Below, one piece after another: positions 51,076-58,563 of a DNA stretch of 64,000 nucleotides. A program made the position numbers and the translations under genes. The stretch comes from CAYHCE01 sp964355015. Its GTDB lineage: Bacteria > Cyanobacteriota > Cyanobacteriia > PCC-6307 > Cyanobiaceae. The DNA lies in the NCBI GenBank assembly GCA_964355015.1, contig CAYHCE010000011.1, positions 19,817-83,816 of the forward strand, given 5' to 3'. The notes beneath the pieces were generated by a model that saw only the letters and a list, made by a program, of their open reading frames with translations, was not told the origin of the DNA and made no database searches. Each line of letters starts with the position of its first letter. Position 1 is the stretch's first letter.

Positions 51076-51276
51076 GTGCCACCCGTGGATCTGATTCAGT
51101 TGATCATCACCCTGATTGTTGTCGGAGTCCTGTTGTGGCTCGTCAACAACTACATTCCAATGGATGGCAAGATCAAGCAGATTCTGAACATCGTCGTCGT
51201 GGTAGCCGTGGTGCTGTGGCTACTGAACTTACTTGGTCTACTTGATTTCATCCGAGGAATTCGCGTCGGAAGATAG
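51076..51276 (+). CDS. Small two-helix membrane protein (Thivi_2564-like)
   Basis: 66-residue hydrophobic protein with two transmembrane helices (LIQLIITLIVVGVLLWLVNN and ILNIVVVVAVVLWLLNLLGL) separated by the short loop YIPMDGKIK. This arrangement matches the small Thivi_2564-type membrane proteins widespread in bacteria. The start is a GTG at 51076 or a GTG at 51085 (giving MDLIQLIITL), both plausible. Function is unknown. AT content is higher than in the core genes around it. Confidence 0.75.
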   Translation: MPPVDLIQLIITLIVVGVLLWLVNNYIPMDGKIKQILNIVVVVAVVLWLLNLLGLLDFIRGIRVGR

Positions 51277-51413
51277 CCTTGCTCGGTTGCCAACATATTC
51301 AGGCCTTTATAAATGCTGTCCGGAAGGGTGACGGTGACATTGATGCGAACGGATAAGTGGAAATGAGAATGCCTGTGGGCCTGCGTTGTCATCTCAACTC
51401 CTTGGGGATCCAT
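51273..51413 (-). pseudogene. Possible ribbon-helix-helix (CopG-like) remnant
   Basis: The minus-strand frame contains RINVTVTLPDSIYKGLNMLA followed by TEQGY, which resembles a CopG/RHH DNA-binding N-terminus (beta strand, then helix). It then runs antisense through the small membrane-protein gene, where the sequence loses protein character. I infer a truncated antitoxin-type or regulatory gene. The match is short and could be coincidental. Confidence 0.35.
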
Positions 51414-51475
51414 CAGCTGAAATGATCCCCGCGGTGACTACCTCACCGATGGCCGCACCCAGCACAACAGGCCCC

Positions 51476-52162
51476 TCACCAGAGGGAACTAACGGGCTCG
51501 GGCTGATGCACAGGGGCCGGAGCCGGCGCCACGCGCACCTGGGCCACGGGATCCAGCCTCTGGTTGGCCTGGAGGCAGGCCGGCAGGAACACGAACCAGG
51601 ACAGCAGCGAGGTGCACTGCGCCTCGCCCTGGCACTTGCCCTCGGCGCAGAGGTTCTGCTTGCCGTCGTAGGTGCCGCAAGTATCGGCCGGACGGAAGTC
51701 CGTCGGCAGGGCCGCCATGATGCCGGCTGAGGAGATCGAGCCGTCGGCCGCGTCGGTGAGGATCGCAACCCTCAGAGCCTGCACCGGGTAGGGGGTCATC
51801 GACCCGTACGGGAAGTAGCTGCGGGTCTGGTTCTTGAGGAACTTCACCCCGGCCTCGGAGTAGAGGAAGCGGCTGACACCCACCACATCCACGCTGTAGG
51901 ACCTGGACAGAGCGCTTCGCAGTTCGCTGGCGGTCCAGCCGGAACGGGAGATACCACCGGCCAGGCCGCGATCGGTGACCGCACCGGTGGAGATGAAGGT
52001 GGTGAAGCCATCAAGGTTGGTGGACCAGACGGCGGGGGCCGTGTTCCAGCGCACGGGCAGATGGTTGTCGACCGCTGCCGAGGCCGGCAGGACGGCGGCG
52101 GAGAAAGCGGTGGCGGAGAGGGTGGCCCCCAGCAGGACCACGGTGGTCAGTGGCTTCAGCAT
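51476..52162 (-). CDS. Secreted protein with DUF1400-like domain
   Basis: 228-residue protein with a clear Sec signal peptide (MLKPLTTVVLLGATLSATAF, cleavage near ASAAVD). The mature part (ISRSGWTASELRSALSRSYS, VGVSRFLYSEAGVKFLKNQT, VQALRVAILTDAADGSISSA) resembles the DUF1400 domain found at the N-terminus of cyanobacterial alpha/beta hydrolases, but no hydrolase domain follows. The C-terminal third has four cysteines (TCGTYDGKQNLCAEGKC and QC), a compact disulfide-like cluster. It is probably periplasmic or extracellular; function unknown. Confidence 0.7.
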   Translation of the reverse strand: MLKPLTTVVLLGATLSATAFSAAVLPASAAVDNHLPVRWNTAPAVWSTNLDGFTTFISTGAVTDRGLAGGISRSGWTASELRSALSRSYSVDVVGVSRFLYSEAGVKFLKNQTRSYFPYGSMTPYPVQALRVAILTDAADGSISSAGIMAALPTDFRPADTCGTYDGKQNLCAEGKCQGEAQCTSLLSWFVFLPACLQANQRLDPVAQVRVAPAPAPVHQPEPVSSLW

Positions 52163-52190
52163 CGGAGGTCACAGTGCCGCCCTCCCAGTA

Positions 52191-52220
52191 CTAAAGCCGT
52201 GGACCGTTTCTGACCGCAGT
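52191..52220 (+). repeat. 30-base direct repeat, left copy
   Basis: CTAAAGCCGTGGACCGTTTC plus ten further bases. The same sequence with two substitutions recurs at 53523-53552 on the other side of the IS element, in the same orientation. The last 22 bases are identical. Confidence 0.85.
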
Positions 52221-52250
52221 GGCGCCTAAGAGTCTACTGAAAAACGCCCA

Positions 52251-53524
52251 AGGGCACCTCGAAATTTTGCCATTACCGAGGCAGCCTTGAGAAGCCACAA
52301 GCTCATCCTCTGCACGTGCAGATCCGCCTGATGACTGGCAGCCATGACTTCAAGGCGGGACGATTGTCCCGCAACCGAATGATCAGGCAGCAAGCACTTT
52401 CCTTGAGGAGCAGTGCAGGTAACGCAGGAAGCTATAAGTCAGATTACGCAGTCGCCACCAAGCTTTCGTTCTGGCCAATCCAATCCGTCTTGTCAGCTTG
52501 CCGCGCCTACCGGTTGGGATTGAACCAAAGACGTGCTCAACCCTTGCACACACGCTCGATCGGACCTTGTTCCGTTCCTTGGCCTCCTCGCTCAAGGGAT
52601 GGCAGCGTGCACCCTTCTCATGAATTCGGCTCTCAAAACCAGCCACTTCCAGTAGATCCTCATACCGCGCGCCTGCGTAGCCGGAATCTGCCCAGACGAA
52701 GTCATCCCTGTTCTCAGGATCCAGCACCTGCGGGATCATCTGGCTGTCGTGAATGTTGGCTGGTGTAATGGCGTATCTTCGGATGAAGCCATGTTCGACA
52801 TCAATGCAGATGCTGTTCTTGTATCCGTAGTGGCTGAGTCCGTTCTTTTTGACCCAGCGAGCATCAAGGTCCTTCTGCCGCAACCGTTCTGGCTTGTCGG
52901 CCCATCCTTCTGGCAACTGGCCTCGCTTGATTGCTTCGTTCTCAGGCCGCGAGTTTCGCTGCTACTGCTTCGCAGAAGCCTTGCGGCTAGGGAACAGGGA
53001 CCAGTGTGGCATCGATGATCTGCCCGCCACGGGCCTCCAGCCCCTCTAGGAGCGCAGGTGCTCCTCAAACCGTTCATAAAGCTCATGTATGACACCCGCC
53101 TTGCGGAGCCGTTCGCGAAAGAAGGCAATGGTGGTGGCATCGGGAATGGTGTTCATCACTCCCAGACCGACAAACTCCTCAACTGAGCGCCTGTCGTTGA
53201 CCTGGATTTCCAGCTCTTCATCGCTGAGGTTGAAGAGCTGCTGAGGCCCCAGCATCTTGAAGAGGATGAGCGGATAAATCCGCTTTCTGACAGCATTACT
53301 CTTGGGTTCATGGCTGCAACCCTCTTCCAGTAAAGGCCTGAATGCCTCCCAGGGAATCGCCTCAGATAGGGTCGCTAACGCGGTCTTCTTCTGCTGAAGC
53401 CTTTGGATACGCTTCTCCTCATCCCAGAATCCACGCTGCCCCATTCAGCTGCATTGAACTGAACTAATTCTGTTACATCTTTCATAGGCTGTCAGGGAGT
53501 GGCGAAAATTTTTCGAGGTGCCCT
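52251..53524 (-). mobile_element. Degenerate IS5-family insertion sequence
   Basis: About 1.27 kb element bounded by imperfect terminal inverted repeats: AGGGCACCTCGAA... at 52251-52272, and its complement at 53500-53524, identical over the outermost 13 bases. It carries a broken IS5-type transposase on the minus strand. No clear short target duplication is visible. A 30-base direct repeat flanks the element, 30 bases outside the left end and abutting the right end. Confidence 0.8.
52383..53444 (-). pseudogene. IS5-family transposase, broken by frameshifts and stops
   Basis: The N-terminal part (53444-53046) reads MGQRGFWDEEKRIQRLQQ..., with the IS5 N-terminal domain (IPWEAFRPLLEEG, LFKMLGPQQLFNLSDEELE). 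It stops at a TAG after EEHLRS. The middle part continues in another frame (GLEARGGQIIDATLVPVP), then hits a TAG. The C-terminal part (52916-52383) includes KDLDARWVKKNGLSHYGYKN and VWADSGYAGARYEDLL, with catalytic-type residues. At least two frameshifts and in-frame stops make it inactive. Confidence 0.88.
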
Positions 53525-53552
53525 AAGGTCGTGGACCGTTTCTGACCGCAGT
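53523..53552 (+). repeat. 30-base direct repeat, right copy
   Basis: CTAAGGTCGTGGACCGTTTC plus ten bases; pairs with the copy at 52191-52220. It begins inside the last bases of the right inverted repeat of the IS element. Confidence 0.85.
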
Positions 53553-53756
53553 TCGGCCGTACCAGCCGAAAGACAGGCGTCAATGCAGAAAAGTGCTGCA
53601 GATCCAGCTCAGATCTGCAGCGGATCCGCTGAAGCCTGGAATCACACCGCAACAAACAGGTCGAACGCGGCCCCCAACTGCTGCGGATCCGAGCAGGATC
53701 TGCGCGGACGAGGCCCATGCCTCAGATCCAGAATCAGAGTGGATGGAGAAGGAAGC

Positions 53757-54059
53757 ATGGAAGAGATTGTCCTGCGGCTCAGCCTGCGGCCAGGAACCGC
53801 GCAGGTGTTGCATCAAGTGGCACAGGCCCTGGGCACCACGGTAGAGGAGATTGCTGCCAGGCATCTCGAGACGCTCAAGGAAGCCCTTAGCTATACATCT
53901 GCAGAGAGTGAACCGGATTCCGCGATGAAGCCCTTGAACGTTGTGCCGTCTGAATCGAACCGCTGGCTGAGCGGCACCGTGAACGGCCCCGGTCATGGAG
54001 CGGGTGAACGAGAGTTGCTGCAGACAGTCCGTGGGGGTGAGCGCCGTGCTGCGTTCTGA
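53757..54059 (+). CDS. Hypothetical small protein
   Basis: 100-residue protein MEEIVLRLSLRPGTAQVLHQ... The first ~45 residues look like a strand plus two helices (VLHQVAQALGTTVEEIAARH), loosely like small DNA-binding or antitoxin folds, while the remainder is low-complexity and polar. A GGAGAAGGA purine tract 4 bases before the ATG supports the start. No family is recognised. It lies just right of the IS element, in the accessory stretch. The sequence before it contains GGATCC-centred palindromes. Confidence 0.5.
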   Translation: MEEIVLRLSLRPGTAQVLHQVAQALGTTVEEIAARHLETLKEALSYTSAESEPDSAMKPLNVVPSESNRWLSGTVNGPGHGAGERELLQTVRGGERRAAF

Positions 54060-54698
54060 TGCACCGAGCCACAAGGGGTCCCTGCCTCCCCCGTCTCCAC
54101 CAACAGGCCATTGCAGCCGTGTGCCGTGTCGGATCACCTCGGGAGGGAACCGTTGCGCCGGACAATCACGGGAGTGCCGCAGGCATTGGCCTGGATCATG
54201 GCCAGCCCGAACGGCTCAGGCCAGTCAAACGGTTCCGCCATAACGCTGTGGAGGAACGCCTTGGTACAGCGATTATACCTGGGTGATTCGCATCTTTGGC
54301 ACTTTGGAACAACCAATAGCCATTGCATTTAACATTCGGCCGGCTTCTCAACTGCAGCCAAAGAGTCAGCTGGATCAGGAATCACCTCTAGTCTTGCGTT
54401 GCCAGACAAAATCCACAGGTAAAGAAGCTCCAGACCAAAGGATGGAGCCGGGCCCAATCCCTTACATTCTGGGCAGGCGGGAGCGCCGTTCACGCTGCAG
54501 ATGAGCAACGCATCTGCAGCGGTCAGGCGCAGCTGCTGTGTGCATAGTGAAGGATGAAGAGCATGGGCTGCCAAGAGATGGGTGGATTTCTGAACGGATC
54601 CCGAACACACAACCCAAGCCTCCGATCCATTGGTCCTGAGACCACTGGGCCAAGCAGCCACGCGCTCGACTCTCACTCCCCACGAACTGGAGGCCAAG
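54060..54698. other. Gene-poor stretch with a glycosyltransferase remnant
   Basis: About 640 bases without an intact gene. A glycosyltransferase fragment occupies 54070-54330 on the minus strand. From 54330 to 54690 I see no recognisable coding sequence. The only other feature is the upstream region of the csbD-type gene. Confidence 0.6.
54070..54330 (-). pseudogene. Family-4 glycosyltransferase C-terminal fragment
   Basis: The minus strand encodes KAFLHSVMAEPFDWPEPFGL followed by AMIQANACGTPVIVRRNGSLP. This is the donor-sugar-binding segment of GT4 glycosyltransferases (EPFG-x-x-x-x-EA-x-ACGTPVI). A one-base loss then shifts VIRHG out of frame, and an in-frame stop follows. The flanking domain sequence is missing on both sides. 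It is a remnant of a gene for polysaccharide or glycolipid synthesis, with no function now. Confidence 0.8.
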
Positions 54699-54884
54699 AT
54701 GAACAAGCTTCAATTCAAAGGCGAATGGCATGAACTGATCGGCAAGCTCAAGCAGAAGTTTGCCGACCTCACGGATGACGATCTGGCCTTCACCGAAGGG
54801 CAGGAAGAAGAACTCCTTGGCCATCTGCAGAAGAAACTGGGCAAGACCAAAGCAGAGATCGACACGGTGATCAAAACCCTCTAG
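54699..54884 (+). CDS. CsbD family stress-response protein
   Basis: 61-residue CsbD-like protein. It starts MNKLQFKGEWHELIGKLKQK and continues FADLTDDDLAFTEGQEEELL, a charged three-helix fold that fits the family. CsbD proteins are induced by general stress in many bacteria; their molecular role is unclear. The ATG at 54699 is chosen for the GGAGG six to ten bases upstream. A second CsbD-like gene follows 200 bases later. Confidence 0.88.
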   Translation: MNKLQFKGEWHELIGKLKQKFADLTDDDLAFTEGQEEELLGHLQKKLGKTKAEIDTVIKTL

Positions 54885-55084
54885 GGGTTTGACGGCGTTG
54901 CCTTGGGCCATTGCCTTGTTGCCAGGGCACTGTTCGCTGATTTCGTGATCCTGGCCCTGGCCTCATGGACCGCGGGTAAGAGGCTTCTGCGCCGAGAGCA
55001 CCTCAATCTGGCCTGCGCCTGGCGGCGTGGCGGATTCTTTCCCAAGACTACGGCACAAACAATCACCACCAAACAGCCAACAAA

Positions 55085-55411
55085 ATGACATTCATTCAAC
55101 AGATTCGCAGATCCGTCGTTGCGGCCACTCTGGTCATCTTCCTCTCAGCGTTCACGGCGTTCGGAATCCTTCCGGGCGCCACCTGGGCGGCGCCCTCGAC
55201 TTCGGTGTCCTCCAGCCATCGACAGGTCGTGATGACCCTGCCAACCGGCAGGGAGAAGGCAGCAGCCAAGATGTTCGAAGGCAAGACTGAGGAATCGATC
55301 GGGAACGTCACCGGCGATCCGAAAGATCAGCTGATGGGACGGGCCAAGCAGGTCCAGAGCAAGGTGCTCACGGCGACAGAGAACGCGAAAGACAGCTTGA
55401 AGCTGAACTGA
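55085..55411 (+). CDS. Exported or membrane-anchored CsbD-like protein
   Basis: 108-residue protein with an N-terminal signal/anchor (residues ~8-35, VVAATLVIFLSAFTAFGILP, with WAAP as a possible cleavage site). A linker leads to a CsbD-type domain (KMFEGKTEESIGNVTGDPKD, QLMGRAKQVQSKVLTATENA). An exported CsbD domain is less common than the cytoplasmic type. It is downstream of the cytoplasmic csbD on the same strand and may be co-regulated with it. Confidence 0.8.
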   Translation: MTFIQQIRRSVVAATLVIFLSAFTAFGILPGATWAAPSTSVSSSHRQVVMTLPTGREKAAAKMFEGKTEESIGNVTGDPKDQLMGRAKQVQSKVLTATENAKDSLKLN

Positions 55412-55603
55412 TTTCGCCAGGCCAGGGTTCACTGGGTGGACCCTGCGGGATTCAGCAGCAAAAAGCGCCGAGAGCCCCACAGGCGTTTGGTCTCTTTGTT
55501 GATGGTGATCCTGGGAACAGGCTCTTCCACCCACTTCTCAGGGGCGGCAACCTGCCATCCACAAACAGATTGCCAACCCAATGGTCCACTGAAATCAATA
55601 GCC

Positions 55604-55816
55604 ATGATCCACACCGAAGCAGAAGCAAGGCTGGAGGCCGCCGCCGCCGGACTTGAGCGCGCTCACAGCGAGCTGTCGGCTCTGGCAGCCAGTCAGTATG
55701 CGTCTCTCACGGCAAGTCAGCTGGAAGAGTTGCAGACCCAGGCAAGTGCCGCCATCCAAGCTGCCGGGCACCTTCGGACCTTGTTGAAGACCTGGACACA
55801 GGACAACCGGCCCTGA
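55604..55816 (+). CDS. Small Ala-rich helical protein, hypothetical
   Basis: 70-residue protein MIHTEAEARLEAAAAGLERA... predicted fully helical, Ala/Gln/Leu-rich and without cysteines or membrane segments. The ATG at 55604 is chosen because the longer frame upstream has the shifting composition of non-coding DNA. No family is recognised. It is the last small gene of the accessory stretch before the aldehyde dehydrogenase. Confidence 0.5.
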   Translation: MIHTEAEARLEAAAAGLERAHSELSALAASQYASLTASQLEELQTQASAAIQAAGHLRTLLKTWTQDNRP

Positions 55817-55888
55817 CGGACACTGCCTGACCAAAGACGTTCAGGCGGCAGGGCATCGACCCCCTGCATCGGTCGTCGTGGGGACGTC

Positions 55889-57308
55889 ATGCTGGATAAC
55901 CCACGCCTGGTTTCTGCCGTGATGACCGCTCCTCCGTACCCGGTCATCGCTCCGCTGCAGGAGCTTGTGATCGACGGGCTCACGCGGCCTCCGGCCTGGC
56001 GCCGGGCCCAGCTCCAGCGCCTCGACGCCCTGCTCGCCGAGAACGAGGCCGCCATCCTCGATGCCCTCGCCGCGGACCTGGGCAAGCCGCCTGTGGAGGC
56101 CTACTTCGAGGTGGTGGCCGTGCGCCAGGAGCTGCGGCTCGCCCAGCGGCAGCTGCGGCGCTGGATGGCGCCGCGACCGGTGCCGGTTCCCCTGTCCCAG
56201 CGGCCGGGCCGCGCGGTTCTGGTGGCCGAACCCCTCGGCTGCGCGCTGATCATCGGCCCCTGGAACTATCCCTTCTCGCTGACCCTCCAGCCCCTGGTGA
56301 GTGCGCTGGCGGCCGGCAACACCGCCGTGCTCAAACCCTCGGAGCACGCCCCCCATACGTCCGCCCTGATCGCCCGCCTGGTGGCCCGCCACCTGGAGCC
56401 AGGGGTGGTGGCGGTGCTGGAGGGTGGCGCCGAGGAGGCTCGCCGGCTGCTGGAGCTGCCGTTCGACCACATCTTCTTCACCGGCGGCGGCCGGGTGGGC
56501 CGGCTGGTGATGGAGGCGGCGGCCCGCCATCTCACGCCGGTCACCCTGGAGCTGGGCGGCAAGAGCCCCGCCATCGTGCTGGCGGATGCCGATCTGGCCG
56601 TGACGGCCCGGCGGATCGCCTGGGGCAAGGGACTCAACGCCGGCCAGACAGACCTGCATTGCCCCCGACTACCTGCTGGTGGAGGAGGCGGTACGGCCCG
56701 ACCTGATCGAGCGCCTGAGGGGGGAGTTCCGCCGCGCCTACGGCGAGGATCCTCTCGCCTCGGCCGATCTGGCCAGAATCGTCAACCGCAGCCAGTTCGA
56801 GCGGCTGCAGGTCCTGCTGGAGGTCGCCCGCCGGGACAACCGGATCCTGGCCGGCGGTCAGGTCGATGCCGCCGGCCTGCGGATCGCCCCGACCCTGCTG
56901 GCGGCCAGCGGCTTCGACGATCCCCTGATGGCGGAGGAGATATTCGGTCCCCTGTTGCCGGTGCTCGGCATCGAGGGCCTGCCCCAGGCGATCGGCGCCA
57001 TCCGCCAGCAGCCTAAGCCCCTCGCTCTCTACCTGTTCAGCCGCGATCGGCGGGCTCAGGAGCAGGTGCTGGCCGGCACCAGTTCAGGTGGTGTCTGCTT
57101 CAACGACGTGGTGATGCAGGTGGGCTTGCCGGAGCTGCCCTTCGGTGGCGTCGGCGCCAGCGGCATGGGCACCTACCACGGCCAGGCGGGCTTCGACACC
57201 TTCTCCCACCTGCGGAGCGTCCTGCACCGGCCCTTCCGCCTTGATCTCCCCTTCCGCTATCCCCCCTACGGCGATCGGCTCGCCCTGGTCAAACGACTCC
57301 TGGGCTGA
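55889..57308 (+). pseudogene. Aldehyde dehydrogenase, frameshifted at the active-site Cys
   Basis: Class 3-like NAD(P)-dependent aldehyde dehydrogenase split into two frames. The first (from ATG 55889) runs through IGPWNYPFSLTLQPLVSALA, FFTGGGRVGRLVMEAAARHL and TLELGGKSPAIVLADAD to WGKGLNAGQT. There a tandem duplication of AGAC (56646-56653) shifts the frame just before the catalytic Cys (expected GQTCIAPDY). The second frame resumes with DYLLVEEAVRPDLIERL and runs to 57308, including EEIFGPLLPVLGIEG and LPFGGVGASGMGTYHGQAGF. Removing 4 bases restores a full ~470-residue enzyme, so the break is recent or a sequencing error. Confidence 0.9.
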
Positions 57309-57390
57309 TCACGTCCTTCATGAGCGTTTGGGCGGGGGGACTGGCGCGCCGGGGGGTTCTCCTTAAGGTTCACCCAGCCGTCCGCGATCC

Positions 57391-58548
57391 ATGCTCCGTC
57401 AGCGCCGTATGCGTCGTGCCCTGGCTGCCCTGGCCCTGGCCGTCCTGCTGCCCCTGCCCGGCCTCGCCCAGGCTCAGCACGTTGTGAAATCCGGCGAAAC
57501 GCTGTCGGAGATCGCCGATCGCTACGGCGTCTCCGTTCAGCGGCTGATGCAGCTCAACGGTCTCAAGGACGCAGATCTGGTGGAGACCGGCACCCGGCTG
57601 AGGCTTCCCGGTGGCTCCGGATCCGCGCCGGCCCGCAGCGGCGGAGGCGCATCAGGCGGCGCCACCTACACCGTCAAGCCGGGCGAGACCCTCTCCGAGA
57701 TCGCCGATCGCTACGGCGTTTCCGTCCAGCGGCTGATGCAGCTCAACGGTCTCAAGGACGCCGATCTGGTGGTGGCCGGTCAACGGCTGGTGGTGCCCGG
57801 AGCCGCCGCCGCCAGCCGGCCGGGAGCCGTCAACAGGAACGCCCGGGAACATGTGGTGCAGCCTGGCGAAACCCTCTACGAGATCTCCGCTCGCTACGGC
57901 GTGCCGATCAGCCGCCTGGTGAGCCTCAACGGCCTGAAGGAGCCGGACCAGCTACGGGCCGGCAGCCGCCTGAAGCTGCGCGACGCTTCGAGTCCGGCCC
58001 GCGCCGCGGCGGCCCAACCGGCGCCGCCCAGACCCGTGGCAGCCAAGCCGGCTCCGAAGTCGGCCCCCAATCCCCCGACCCTGGCCCCAGTGGCCGCCCA
58101 GCCCCGCCCGGCAGCGGCTCCGGTGGCCGCCGTGGCTCCGACAGCGAAGCCCGCTCCGGCAGCGAAGCCAGTTCCGGCAGCGAAGCCCGCTCCCGTTCCC
58201 GCTTCGGCGCCCGTGGCGAAACCCGCCCCGAAGCCGACAGCCGCCGTCGTCGCCCAGGCCAGGCCCACCAAGGCCGCCGCGCCCGACTGGCGCAGCTACG
58301 GCCCGCTCCAGGTGGATTTCTCCAACTGGCAGCCACTGGGGGGCAGCCAGGTGGCTCCGGCGCTCAACAGCAGCGGCCAGCCCATCTTCCTGGCGGTCAA
58401 CTGCACCGCCCGCAAGATCAACACCACCGGCGAGGCAGGCGCCTGGAAGAGCTGGGACCCTCCCCAGACCGACTTCGAGGAGCAGCTGGTCAAGGACGTC
58501 TGCAAGCGGCCACGGATCACCGAGCCGGGAGCCCCTGCGGGCGGCTGA
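57391..58548 (+). CDS. Secreted protein with three LysM domains
   Basis: 385-residue protein: signal peptide (residues 1-28, ending AQA), three LysM peptidoglycan-binding domains (~30-73, ~92-135, ~151-195), a long Ala/Pro/Lys-rich linker (~200-295), and a C-terminal domain with two cysteines (NCTARKI, DVCKRP). LysM1 and LysM2 share an identical ~28-residue core (GETLSEIADRYGVSVQRLMQ and following NGLKDADLV), so one is a recent duplicate. There is no hydrolase catalytic domain, so a cell-wall-binding or structural role is likely. Confidence 0.87.
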   Translation: MLRQRRMRRALAALALAVLLPLPGLAQAQHVVKSGETLSEIADRYGVSVQRLMQLNGLKDADLVETGTRLRLPGGSGSAPARSGGGASGGATYTVKPGETLSEIADRYGVSVQRLMQLNGLKDADLVVAGQRLVVPGAAAASRPGAVNRNAREHVVQPGETLYEISARYGVPISRLVSLNGLKEPDQLRAGSRLKLRDASSPARAAAAQPAPPRPVAAKPAPKSAPNPPTLAPVAAQPRPAAAPVAAVAPTAKPAPAAKPVPAAKPAPVPASAPVAKPAPKPTAAVVAQARPTKAAAPDWRSYGPLQVDFSNWQPLGGSQVAPALNSSGQPIFLAVNCTARKINTTGEAGAWKSWDPPQTDFEEQLVKDVCKRPRITEPGAPAGG

Positions 58549-58563
58549 ATCGGGGCTTCGTCG

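Noticed and set aside
50561..51082. 173-residue minus-strand open frame in the accessory stretch
   Set aside because: It crosses the HLIP remnant in the wrong frame and shows no domain; a fortuitous frame in decayed DNA.
53523..53552. Interpretation of the 30-base repeats as the IS target-site duplication
   Set aside because: Too long for IS5-type elements, and the left copy is 30 bases away from the element end.
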